From Saturnia japonica (taxonomy: Eukaryota; Arthropoda; Insecta; Lepidoptera; Saturniidae): a DNA stretch of 64,000 nt. The stretch's first letter is position 1, and each line of letters opens with the position of its first letter. Positions 44,915 to 56,094 of the stretch are shown here, in pieces. Position numbers and translations under genes: made by a program. The notes below the pieces were generated by a model. The model was not told the DNA's origin. It was given only the letters and a program-made list of their open reading frames with translations, and made no database searches. Location: the NCBI GenBank assembly GCA_033032175.1, contig CM065328.1, forward strand, positions 13,206,690 through 13,270,689, written 5' to 3'.

Positions 44915-46942
44915 CTAGTTGTAAGGACAAGGTGTGGGTGCAGTGTTTTTCGGTTTCTCCGTGCTATATGTGTGGTAGTTCCGGGATTTTAAAATTGTCA
45001 TTGTTGTAAACAGGTTACTGGGCTTTTCAATGGACCACTCTGAGAGGTGTATCAACCATCTTGGTAGCAAATGTTCTTCACGCCTCCCAGAGTGGCTACC
45101 TGCCCCTGTCAACACAGCGAGGATTGCCTCCCGGAAGGTCTCAAAGGCCTGCATAGCGACACCGATCATTGGTGGTTGCTGCAGGTGTATAGCTGGTACT
45201 AGCGCTGGCGGGCGGCTCTCCGTTTGAGCCGACCCACCCTGTTTCTTGTTCTTCCTGGGGCGTCTAGTCTTGGGCTGGGCCCCGCCTCCTTGTTTGACCG
45301 GATTATTGGCCGGTGCCATGAGCGACCTTTGGGCCGACTCTTCCACGGTATTCAGATGCGGTAGCTCCTGCCCTTTAGGTAAGGCTTTCTTGGCCCCCGT
45401 CATGGTTATTGTGCCGGCGCGTTTGTTGCGCGCCTCCTTCCGCAGCACTGGGCACTGCGTAAAGTTAGCAGGGTAGGGCCCCCCGCAATTTGCACATGTC
45501 GGAGGCTCGTCTCTCGGGCGGTCGCAGTCCATAGCGAAGTGGAGTCCACCGCACCTCACGCAGGCCTGCTTCCTGTGGCACTGGTTTGGAACTATACCGA
45601 AACTGTTGGCAATGATGGCACTGGGCGGGTCCATTCTTCGTGCGCCAGGCCTCTATTCTGATGCCTCGCATCAGTAGTAGTTCGTCTATTTGATAAATGG
45701 CCTCCATAGTTCTCTTATCACGTTTGATTGCGGCATAGACTATGCTTCCGGGGCGTCCTCCGCACGCCCGTATATTCTTAACGTATTCCGGCTCAAATCC
45801 CTTTTCCACCAGGGCGGCTTGTAATTGCTCAACGTCAGTATCAGACGGTAATCCTCTTATGGCGACTTTGAGGCTAATTTCCTGCTGGAGCGAGTAAGAG
45901 AACCAAGATAATTGCTCAATCTTACTCAGCTCAGTGAGGTAGCGCTGCACCACTCGGTATTCCTTTCATCCCCGAGCACGAATCGGACACCCTCGCTAAG
46001 GGGCCTCGCGTTCAGTGCTCGTCCCAGTCGGTTGGCAATCTCTACAAAATGTAGATGCCATTGTGGCAATTTTTCCAAGACGATTGGCGGGTATCTCTTT
46101 TCACTTTTACTCACGGTTACTGTGGGAACGCCGGCGCTCTGATGCGCCTGACTCGCACTCTGTTGAGTCTGGCTGGAAGTCTGAAGGACTTGTGGGGCAC
46201 TAACCGGCCGCGGCTGGGCTGGTGTCTCGACAGGCTTCGGCTTCGGGATGACTGGTGGACCCGTTTCCTTTGGCTTCATTGACTTCATATAACGTGACGC
46301 GACCGTCGCGTATTTGGCGACTGCCGGCTTGGCGGCACCCGGTGCCTGCGCCGGCGGCTGTGCGGGTTGATTTTTCCTGACCATAGGGGTCGGTGGCATA
46401 GGTTTTCTCATTCCGATTGAAAATTGAGGCATGGGGCTGGCATTGATGCCTTCTGCCCCGGCTCTCCTTACCCTTTGCGGTAATGGTTGCGACTGCTCAT
46501 TAATTTCCCCTCCGCGGCACTGTGGCTTGAAGGCGAGACGATGCAAGAAAAAAAGTGGGAGCGGCGCTTGGCACCTCTGCCCCCCTCAGTGTCGTCATCC
46601 TCGCGTTTGTGTCTGGCGGCACGCGCGAACGGGTTTCTATTAACCAATTGGGGTGCTAATTCCGGTACCGCGAGCACTCCACCTTAGAATCCCCTCTGAT
46701 AGGACACTGGTTCCGAACAGGCTGGCCAGGGTGACAGTATCGCGCTCGTAGTCATCCATTGCCAAGGTGGGGGTAGGTGGCGCCACTCGAGGTGAGGTGG
46801 GCGATCGCGTGATTGGTCCGGTGGTAGTTTGGCGAACTATCCGCGGCGCTATCGTTGCTGTACGCGGCGAAGTGCGACTCTGTGTTTTGATTGGCTCTCT
46901 CATTTTGTCCGTTGGGCGGTCCTTGTTGTGGTTGCGAGGCAT
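44915..46942 (-). pseudogene. Decayed LINE ORF1 (Gag-like, zinc knuckles)
   Basis: The protein is readable only by moving between frames near 46650, 46500, 45950 and 45600. In order it shows a Ser/Thr/Pro-rich start, a Pro/Gln-rich linker, YPPIVLEKLPQWHLHFVEIA, an RNA-binding-like middle (SLKVAIRGLPSDTDVEQL), and three knuckles: CHHCQQF, then CVRCGGLHFAMDC and CANCGGPYPANFTQC. This is the ORF1 layout of Jockey/R1-type LINEs. The ORF2 that should follow is missing; element X sequence comes next. Confidence 0.75.
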
Positions 46943-47207
46943 AGTCTCGGCGTCCGGGTGGTTTTGCTGGGTTCGTGGGTTTTCCGACTATTGCTGGCCC
47001 TGTAAAGGGCCTTTGGATGCTGCTTGGCCCTTAGAAAGGCCTTTTGACACCCTGCCGTTGGACATGCAGTCACAGCGGCAAGGAGGAAAATCACTTTTTA
47101 CGGTGCGGGTGTGAGCAGTGAGGATGCTCAGTGGTTACAATACCACAAGGCGGAATCACATTCCGCCTCGTGTATCGCGAACTGGGTGCTCCATACTTGT
47201 CCGAAAC

Positions 47208-48077
47208 TTTTTTTTTTTTTGTTCTAACTATTCTGTTAGCCTTAGGGGCCCTATCCAAAAACAGAGCCGCTGCGGCATTTACAGCTTCACCAGACTTGGG
47301 GGCGAGCGCTTAGGGCACTCAGCCGCGAAATTTTTTGACGACCTGCACGAGGGTGCCAGAGTGGTCGAACCTCGGCTCGGGCGGTCGTCGCGAATGCGAA
47401 AAGGTCGTGATCTATCTAATTTCCTAATCTTAAGAAAATTCGAGCTAACTAACATATACTCATATGCACGTTCCCCTCCTCCTGGGAAGAAGGAGGGAAC
47501 CATGCGTATGTGTATTTAGTGATCGGAATGGTTTTTCTACACTAACTAGCGCATTAGTCTAACTAGCGCAAAAAAAGAAAAAAAAAGGTCCCTTACAGAA
47601 CCTATGTACCTGTGTGGTGTGCACATGTGTGTGTTCATACGTGTGTAATGTTGTATGTGGGTAGCTAAGTGTTGCACGTATAGTGTCACTTGTATCGCGC
47701 GGGCGGCTGCCTGACCCAAGGGCTTCACACCGAGGAACGGACCTAGGCTTGGGTTGCCGCTAGAGAGGGTGGATGTGACGGGTGTGCAGGAGCGAAGTTA
47801 ACCGCCCGTCCTCTGCGGAGCATAAGCATGTATCGAAGGAAGGTCCATATCTCTAAGGAGATCTTCCATACGAACATACCAAGGGGCGCCGGTAAAGCGG
47901 TGAAGAAACCTATTCTAGATGGTTTGTAAACGATCCCAATTATATCTTGGCATATGTGCGAACACAACGCAGCTATATGTCATAATCGGTCGGATACACA
48001 TCTTGTAGAGCGTAAGCTTGTGTCTCGTAGACATTTTGCTCGCAGCACATAACAGAGGATGCAATCGGGCGAGGGAC
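47208..48077 (-). mobile_element. 5'-truncated Jockey-like LINE, copy 1 (3' end)
   Basis: The run of T at 47208-47220 is its poly(A) tail read on the plus strand. The minus strand encodes an ORF2 end (RLQTI, FTGAPWYVRMEDLLRDMD) that finishes APAHPSHPPSLAATQA (stop 47743). A 3' UTR of about 520 bp follows, with 'ctaactagcgc' repeats. The UTR aligns with the second copy at 48079-48617 over its whole length. Confidence 0.72.
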
Positions 48078-48939
48078 CACTTTTTTTTTTTTTTTTTTTT
48101 TTAGAACTGACTATTCTGTTAGCCTTAGGAGCCCTATCCAAAAACAGAGCCGCTGCGGCTTTTACAGCTTCACCAGACTTGGGGGCGAGCGCTAAGGGCA
48201 CTCAGCCGCGAAATTTTTTGACGACCTGCACGAGGTTGCCAGAGTGGTCGAACCTCGGCTCGGACGGTCGTCGCGAATGCGAAAAGGTCGTGATCTATCT
48301 AATTTCCTAATCCTAAAAAAATTCGAGCTAACTAAATATACACATAGGCACGTTCCCTTTCTCCTGGGAGGAAGGAAGGAACCGTGCGTATGTGTATTCA
48401 GTAATCGGAATGTTTCTACACTAACTAGCGCTAACTAACTAGCGTAAAAAAGAAAAAAAAAGGTCCCTCACAGAACCTATGTACCTGTGTGGTGTGCACG
48501 TGTGTATGTTCATACGTGTATAGTGTTGTATGTAGGTAGCTAAGTGATGCACGTACAGTGTCACTTGTATCGCGCGGGCGGTTGTCTGACCCAAGGGTTT
48601 CACACCGAGGAACGGACCTAGGCTTGGGTTACCGCTAGAGAGGGTGGACGTGACGGGTGTGCTGGAGCGAAATTGACCGCCCGCCCTCTGCGGAGAGAAC
48701 GGTGGTTACGCGGGCGTGGGCGCTGGCACGCTCTGTTTGGAGAGACGGATGTGTAATATTTATTCGAATTTTCGATGTGATCGTCGGGATCAATAAAAAT
48801 ATTGCGCGGCTGGCGTTTGCACCGGATGTCCGTGGGTGCCGGAACATAAGTGGCGGCTGTTTTTATTAACGGATTCGCGTGGTTCGACGCGGTGTCGAAA
48901 TACGAACGGGAGAGCTGTTTAACGTAGCCTTTATTACAA
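48078..48939 (-). mobile_element. 5'-truncated Jockey-like LINE, copy 2 (3' end)
   Basis: A 20-base T run at its left is the poly(A) tail. ORF2 ends APAHPSRPPSLAVTQA (stop 48618); before that it reads HANPLIKTAATYVPAP and RKPRN-like text. It stops abruptly at the 183-bp repeat at 48940. It is in tandem with copy 1 and may be the lost 3' part of the LINE at 50076-54829. Confidence 0.72.
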
Positions 48940-49122
48940 CAATTAAACCTATATTTATATAAAAATACCAAATCGTTTGACCAATGAAAAATGTGCTTAT
49001 CACCTACATAAAAATGGAGCTGTAGAGCTGACGTTAGTTGCAGGCATCTCGCTCCCACTAGTTGCCAGCGCATATCGCGGACTGCTCGTACACTATAAAA
49101 GTAATGAAAAGCGATCGCCAAT
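48940..49122 (+). repeat. 183-bp direct repeat R, left copy
   Basis: It is identical to 54830-55012 except at two positions ('gccagc' for 'gctagc' and 'gcggac' for 'gcggcc'). It includes a TATA-like 'acactataaaagt'. It abuts the 5' end of a plus-strand LINE at 49123. Confidence 0.95.
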
Positions 49123-50075
49123 CGCCGAAGTTCCGATTTGGTCTTGATCGCGAACGGACGTGTCGCTCCGTTTGTGCTCTCGACCATCACGTGACTTAAT
49201 TGTTGCGATCTTATATTTGGAATTTATTTCGAATATACTGTTGCAATAACGACGTAAACCAACTGGTGTCTAACGCTCGCGTGGTAAACCGCACTTTTCG
49301 GTGCGACTTGCTTGTTTTTTATAAATCCACGGTTTTGTGGTCGCTCACTGGATACCTGACGGTGCTAACTAAAGTGAGCGGGGCGTGACCCGAGCAGCCC
49401 GCTGGTTGTCTCCTTCAGAGGCAAACAGCCAGACTCGGACGGGCCTGGGAATCTAGGCCTTTGCGGTTATCGCATAGTCTTGCCCCAGGTGTCTCCTGCC
49501 AAACCTTCCGATCCTGCACACTCCATCCCCGGGAACCTGTTTGGGCCTAGCCCGGTTTAATTACCGGTCTGCGTCCTCGGCCCCGGGCTTGTTAGGGCTC
49601 CTTAGGGTTGATAGGTCCTTCCTGTGTGTCTTTGCACCTTGACCACAGGTCTCTTGCCGACTCCGATAGTCTCTTTAAGTTTTTGGCGCACCCCCCTGCC
49701 CCTAAGGCAGGGAGGCCTTTAATTTAAAATAAAATAAAAATGTCCCATTGTCCTCCCTCTTCTGCCGTCATGGCAAATAACGTTACCGACCTGGCCACTT
49801 GCATAGGCAAGTTGCAAGCCAGGATGAAAGCGCTGGAATTTCAATACCAGCGCTATCAAAATTTCGTCGTATTACGGTGTCCCTCTCTAGACGAGGAATA
49901 CCGTAATCTACCTGAGAACGCCTGCGTGCGTCGCACCGCTGCGACCGCGACCCGTCATGAGGCCGTTTCAGGTAGCGAGGCGGCCGCTTCAGGTAGCAAG
50001 GCGGCCGATGACGTCACGGCCGCGACCGTTATACCGACTGGCGCGGCCATGCGCCGGCCCAAACGTTATGGCTAT
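49123..50075 (+). mobile_element. Jockey-like LINE 5' end (element E)
   Basis: 5' UTR 49123-49739, then an ORF1 start at 49740 (Met-Ala form at 49770: MANNVTDLATCIGKLQARMK), coiled-coil-like. Its UTR aligns in inverted orientation with 54060-54829 (shared 'acggacgtgtc', 'aaatccacggttt', 'gggcctgggaatct', 'ccaggtgtctcct'). ORF1 is cut at about 110 codons, where sequence switches to the opposite-strand LINE. Confidence 0.78.
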
Positions 50076-52211
50076 TCGCCAGTCGTTAAACCACTTCCCG
50101 AGAGTGGTCACGGCTCTTTGGATCCTACATTTGAGATTTCTCGTTTGCCTTTGAGAGGAGTATATGACTGTATCGTCAGCGTATAGACCTACTTCAACTT
50201 TCTCTTGAAGTTTTGGTAGGTCACTGACGTAAAGATTGAAGAGGCTAGGTGCCAGGATGGAACCTTGGGGGACGCCTGAGCGTATGGTATGGGGTGTGGA
50301 TAGTTCACCTTCCACTCTGTAGCGAAAGGTGCGGTCTTTGAGGTAATCGCGGATGATTTTAACTAATCTATCGGGGACTTCGCGGGAGTACAGCTTATAG
50401 ACTAATCCTTCGTGCCAGACCTTATCAAAGGCCTTAGCTACGTCGAAAAAGACTGCCAGCGTGCGACGGAGTATGGATAACTCGGAAAAGTTAAACAGAA
50501 TGTGCTCCGTGAGGCGGTGCACTTGATGAGTACAAGAATGTCTAGCACGAAAACCGAATTGCTCAGGCGGGTAGAGGTTTTTCTCCTCTATTACGGATTT
50601 GAGACGGTTCAGAAGGATCCGCTCATAGATTTTACCAAGGGTATTTAGAAGACTGATAGGGGTGTAGCTGTCGGGAAGCGACGTGCTCTTGCCGGGCTTG
50701 TGAATACCTATGACAATGGCCGTTTTCCAGACGGCTGGAAAATGGCAGTTGGCTATGGCTACATTGAATATGCAGACCAATAGAGCTATGAGGTGATCGG
50801 GAAGAAGTTTGAGTACTTCGTTCCTGATACCGTCGGGACCTGGTGACTTTCTAAGCTTAAGGCTTTTAAGAATGGCAGAGATCTCCTCAGAAGTGACTGG
50901 GGACAGGGATTCTGATACCGGGAGCTTATTCAGCTCCTCCACGCGGGCTTCGATGTCTCTGACTCGGTAGGTGTTCTTGACGCTGTTCGGGGAGCACTGG
51001 CTCTCCAGACAAGCGGCAAGGCACTCCGCCTTGTCGATGGTATCGAAAGCGGGTGTAGTGCCGGGACCCCTTTCGATTGGAGGCATGCGAGGTTGGGCGT
51101 CTATTTTAAGGGCGTGGGCTACTTTCCAATAAGTCAGATGTGATGGCCTTAGCCCTTCGACTAGGGTGTCCCATCTGTGACTTTTGAGCTCGGTTATACG
51201 GGCTTTAACCGCTCTCTGAAGTGCGCGTAATCGTGCGCGGTTTAGATCGGTCGGATAAGAGTCATGCGCACGAGTCGCAGCGTTCTTCTCCGTCATCAAC
51301 GCTCGCACGTCGGCAGGGAGTACAAAGCGGCGATCGTTCGCCGCTTCGACCTCTCTCGAGGCCTCTCCGATGCCGACTTGGAGGTGGTCAACTAGGGAAT
51401 CGATTGCGAGATCTACGTGCGCAACTGACTCTAATACGTCCGGGACCCTAACGAGACTGGGCGAGGACTGCCTATCCGCGAGGTAGTGTTTTAATTTTGC
51501 ATAGTCAACCGTTGTGACTGTAGGAGGGCTGGAGTCATCTAGTTGTCCTAGCTGTAGGATGACCGGGCGATGGTCGGAGTCGAGTTCGTGTACGACCCGA
51601 ATGAGTCGTACCTGAAGCGCGATATTTTTCAGGAGGGCTATGTCAAGCACTGTCGGTGTACAGTGATCTTGAAAGTGGGTGGGAGTGGGAGGCGCTATGA
51701 CGTCAAAGTTTAACTCGTCCGACAACCCTTCGAGAATAACCCCATTGCTGGTGTCTCTCCAATTGTTGAAGGATGTGTGTCCACTGTTGAGGTCACCTGC
51801 GATAATGACCGATGTGCCGAGCGAGAGTAGCTTCTCTAGGTCAGACCTGAGAGGTACTTTCGTCGGTGAGAGGTACGCGGATACGATCGTTATGGACGGA
51901 TGATCGGTCATTCCTAGTCTACACACGGATACTTCCATATTGGTAAGTATCGGAGGATCTATCGGCATGCAATACAACGAGCGCTTGTAGTAAATGAGAG
52001 TGCTGCCCCCTCGGCCGTCGCGGTCATTTCTAACGATGTTATAGTTTGCGATACCCGGATTGCGTTTACCACGCTTTAAGAGCGTTTCCTGTACTAAGAG
52101 AACGTCTATTTGGTGATCTTTAAGATAAGTCGCGACGAGATCACGCTGCGGATATAAGTTCCGCGCATTAAAAAAGGAGATGTTTAAGCCTCTCGGCTTG
52201 AGTCTAGCCAT
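50076..52211 (-). CDS. LINE ORF2: AP endonuclease and reverse transcriptase (3'-truncated)
   Basis: ATG at 52211. Residues 1-225 are the endonuclease: LLVQETLLKRG with the catalytic Glu, VIIAGDLNSGHTSFNNW, and LDSDHRPVIL with the final Asp-His. RT runs from about 440: SPGPDGIRNEVLKLLP, SYTPISLLNTLGKIYERILL, AVFFDVAKAFDKVWH, SGVPQGSILAPSLFNLYVSD and YADDTVIYS with the catalytic pair. Homology ends after KWFNDWRIAI; some 25 further residues come from the other LINE. The usual C-terminal 200 or so residues are missing. The endonuclease part is unbroken. Confidence 0.88.
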
Positions 52212-54059
52212 TGAGAGGCCTGAGGTTGGCGGCTTCGCGATCGAGACGCTGCAACGTCTCTACGAGCCGGGGAAAGGCAGCTATGGTTTCGACGAAACCG
52301 TACTGCTCCATATGGGCCTTGTATGCGAGGATTTCGCGTATCTCATGCTCACGAGTGAGCGATAACATAAGGTCATCCATTGTGGTGGCGCGGGACGCTG
52401 GAGCGCGTGGTGCTGGAGCGCGGGGCGCGGGGATGTCCATAGCCATAAGGGGCTGCGGTTTGGGGGCCCATGCGTTCTGAGTCGAACGCACGGGTTTGGG
52501 CTGCACCTGGGGTGCGGGGGGTCTACGGTCGCCTGAGTGCGGCGGGGGGCAGGGAGGGACGGAAAGACCTCTGGATTGAGCAGAGGTTGCTGCGCCCGGG
52601 ACCCTGAGGCGGGGGGTGCCCGCTGAGGGGCAGCCTGCCCAGGGCGGCGGGGGTGCGTGGTGTGCGGGGCCTTGGGGCATCCGTGATAGTTCGCAGGATG
52701 TCCCTCCTCCCTGCATAGTACGCAGCTCGGGGGGGTGTTAGAGTCACGCTGACGCGTGCACTCCCTGGTTGGGTGGTCTTCGAGGCACTTAACGCACCTC
52801 GGACGAATGAAGCAGTTGCGGGCAGAGTGTCCGTACAACTGGCAGTTGTGGCATTGGGAGGGCTTCGAATTTTTGTATGGAGGCTCTACGGTTATTCCGG
52901 AGAGCTCGCATACAATTTCTAGATTAAATATTTTTTTGCCCTCAGGCGTTTTATCTAAGATTAACACGAGCATTGGAAGGGCTCGTTTCTCTTTATTATA
53001 CATCCGATGTACCTCTCGGATGGGGAATTTTTGAGCTTCAATGGAGGCAAAGACTTCCTCTGGTGAGATCTCGACAGGGATACGCCGAAGCACAACCCGT
53101 AAGACACGCTCCTCTTCGAGGGCGTAAGTGTAGTAAGGAATGTTCCTACTAAGGAGGAGGGTGGTCAATTTGCGATGGCAGTTTGACGTGCTCATCGTCA
53201 GGGAGATACCTGTCGCGATATTACGCGCTTTAGTGTAACTTATTTTTAGCGTTTTAAGCTCATTGGTGAGCTTTGTCCAGACAGTTTTGTCGTGGATAAT
53301 TATCGGGGGGGGTTTTTGCTTTTTCCCGACGACCGGTTCGTCGGTATTTGAGGAGGGTGCGGGGGCGGCGGAGGCGTTTACCGTTTTTGATGTTTTTGCC
53401 GCGTTTTGCTCTACGGGGCTATCACGGGGCGCGCGTTTGCGGGATTTGACGACCGTGAATTCGTCATTGTCCGCGGTAGGTTCGGTCGGGATTATGATTG
53501 GGTTTTGGAAGTGGAGCGAGAGTTCCATTTCCGAGGAAGGGGTTGGACTTACTGGTGCGTCCATCTCTGTTTCGACTGGAAGGGCCGAAAAAGAGTTGGA
53601 CACCGATGTTGAATTTGATATGGTTGCCGCGGGGGCAACGGGTTTAGCGGGGCGGCCATAGGGACCGGGGGTAAAAGATCGCTGTTGCGATTTTGGTCGG
53701 GACTTGCTAGGGCCGTGGCTCGCGCTTGCGAGGTTAGTGGGGTGGGGGTACTCGGTCGCAGGGACCGAGGCGGGTCGCGTGAAACCGGGTGGCGCGGCGG
53801 CGGGTGAGATCGCGGCGGAGGTGGAGGGGATGGCCTGCGCGGTAACGGCGCTCTGATTGGTTGACGGCGGACGTAGCGAGTCCGCCATCTGTGACCTACT
53901 TATATACTCATTGCTGAGCTCGGGCATGTGTAATGACATGAAATTTACTAGGCGCTGGTTTTCGGCTTCCAGCTGCCTAAAACGTGCTTCTAACTCGGCG
54001 TATTTTAATTCGGCCATCGCGGTGGCGGTTTGGAGGTCGGGGGAGTGAATTTTATTCAC
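52204..54059 (-). CDS. LINE ORF1 (Gag-like), one frameshift
   Basis: The first Met is at 54059, but MAELKYAELEARFRQLE at about 54017 matches the start of its relative at 49770 better. There is a Ser/Pro-rich linker, an RRM-like middle (LRVVLRRIPVEISPEEV), then knuckles CHNCQLYGHSARNC, CVKCLEDHPTREC and CVLCREEGH. NPEVFPSLPAPRR follows. The frame must shift near 52500-52600 to reach the natural end MDDLMLSLTREHEIREIL ... LRPLNG. The stop TAG overlaps the ORF2 start as ATGGCTAG, suggesting coupled translation. Confidence 0.82.
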
Positions 54060-54829
54060 CTCCCTGCCTGGAGGGCAGGGGGGTACGCCGAATGAATTTA
54101 ACGGGCTATCCGAGCCCGGAGCAATGAGACCTGTGTGTCACGGTGTAATGAAACACAGGAAAAGGACCTATCGTTTCCCTAGGGGAGTCCCTAGCAGTCT
54201 TGTGGCAGAGGACGCAGGCCGGTATATACCGTGGCTCCGCCCAAACAACCACAAGGATGGATGGTAAGGATAGGAAAGGGTTGGGTAGGAGACACCTGGG
54301 GCTTAACTATGCAAAAAGGCAAAGGCTAAGATTCCCAGGCCCGTCCGAGTTATCGTTTACCTCAGAAGGAGGTAACCGGAGAGCGCTCGGGTCACGCCCC
54401 GTTCGTCTTCGTTAACACCGCTAGGTATCCGACGAACGACCACTAAACCGTGGATTTGCGTGTCTTTGAAACAAGATTCGCGCTGAAAAGCGCGTTTGTT
54501 ATCGTACTGAGAAGTACGGTTTATTCGTGTGCACCGAAGTGCTACACGAAATGTGCGAGCGAGACGGCGCTATGCACGCAACGAGTACCTAGATACTCGC
54601 TACACAACAATACACCGACCTCGCTATAACACGCGGTATGAATAGCTTAAAAAACTAGCTTAAAACTGTGTACTCTGAACCGGCAGGCCTAGGACCGGGT
54701 CCGTGGATCAGGGTAAACAAGTTTGTACACTAGTTTAAGCAGAGCGCGAAAGTCAGAGAGCGATCGAGAGCGCGAGCGGACACGTCCGTTCACGTCAGCG
54801 GTCGAAATCGGAATCACCCGGACCCCTTT

Positions 54830-55012
54830 CAATTAAACCTATATTTATATAAAAATACCAAATCGTTTGACCAATGAAAAATGTGCTTATCACCTACATA
54901 AAAATGGAGCTGTAGAGCTGACGTTAGTTGCAGGCATCTCGCTCCCACTAGTTGCTAGCGCATATCGCGGCCTGCTCGTACACTATAAAAGTAATGAAAA
55001 GCGATCGCCAAT
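54830..55012 (+). repeat. 183-bp direct repeat R, right copy
   Basis: Same orientation as 48940-49122. To its right lies a diverged second unit (55050-55165) with the same order of phrases ('catctcgctc', 'gcgcggcct', 'acactataaaagt'). R therefore looks like one of two promoter-like tandem units leading into element X. Confidence 0.95.
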
Positions 55013-55545
55013 CCATCAGTGCATAGCTGTTTCCCGCTGAAGATGCGTTAGCTTGAACTGGTGACACGGGTGCAACCATCTCGCTCTAATGCGTGTGTCA
55101 CGTATAGCGCGGCCTTCTCTGACACTATAAAAGTGCGAGAGGCGCCCGTTGACCTCTTGAAGCCTCATGCGCGCCAACTCGTCCGTGCACCCACGCCGGA
55201 TTGAGAGGCGCGAGAAAAGAGGAGAGTTCAATAGGTCGCGCGTACATCTACGCGCGATCTTTATAAAAGACACGCCCGTCGTTACGGGCGGAGAAGATTG
55301 CCACCGCAAGAGGGCTATGCCCTGAAGCGGTTCCCCCACACAGCATTTACATGTGTGTGAGAAGACTTGTATGTATGTTGACCTCTCAGTGCACATTTGT
55401 TTCAGACAGCGGATGGACAGCTGTATGTGGATCCCACATGTCCCACATCAGGTGCAGAACCTAGGATTGAGAAGAGTTTACTTTTAGCATTTACTGTTGA
55501 GTTTTCTTTTATAAAGTTAATTTGTCTCCTGTTAATGGTCAATCC
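55013..55545 (+). mobile_element. Unclassified element X, right copy
   Basis: Plus-strand leader with a TATA-like box, 'ctcgtccgtgcaccc', 'agggctatgccctga' and an acceptor-like 'cacatttgtttcag'. Then comes an open start FQTADGQLYVDPTCPTSGAE that runs to a stop at about 55550 after unrelated hydrophobic codons. It is the inverted relative of 44143-44840, truncated after some 20 codons. Confidence 0.5.
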
Positions 55546-56094
55546 TTTTTGAGCTCTAACTACTAAAAGACCTCACCACATTACCGTACCACATTATTCG
55601 AAATGTACTGGAAAATGGTCATTTTTACTTATCAAAAGTTGAATTTTATTTTGTTTGCTACGAAAATATTATTTTAAATTGTTTATTTTGTTGTCACTGT
55701 CAGTGACAAGAGTTACTTTGATCTCATATTAAACGTGCCTTTTTCATAAAACTTATAATATTGTAGTAATTAAACGTGTTATTAATTCATTATTTTTGTT
55801 TAATTTACTTTTGTGTACTATCAATATTGAACTTGTACCTCTTTGCACATTTCTATTTTACTTAAAGCTTTATGCAACTTTACAAAGACCATTTTTCTCA
55901 AAAGTAAGAAAACATTAAAAGTTAGGTTTAGTAATACAACTGACAAAAAATATTGTATTCAAAGATAGTAGCTAAAGAATATTGATCCTTCATGCATTTT
56001 CATTTTTTATTTTATGACCATTGTTATAGGCCAACATTTTTTTTGTTACACCTTAAATAAGAAACCAGTTATCAATTTTCACCAAAATCAAGTA

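Larger units (their letters stand above)
50076..54829 (-). mobile_element. Jockey-like LINE lacking its 3' end (element D)
   Basis: Minus strand: 5' UTR 54829-54060, ORF1, ORF2 with endonuclease and RT, broken inside RT at about 50076. No 3' UTR or poly(A) is attached. Its 5' end abuts the right copy of repeat R, and its broken end joins the broken end of element E. Confidence 0.85.

Noticed and set aside
45030..47114. Several plus-strand ORFs opposite the decayed LINE ORF1
   Set aside because: They are antisense shadows of GC-rich LINE coding sequence. The minus strand carries the zinc knuckles and RNA-binding-like region.
48940..49122. Repeat R as the natural 5' promoter of the LINE
   Set aside because: R has the same genomic orientation beside two oppositely oriented LINE 5' ends, so it cannot be a fixed part of either.
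53263..53661. Plus-strand 132-codon ORF opposite LINE ORF1
   Set aside because: Antisense to an ORF1 with recognisable motifs; no motif of its own.
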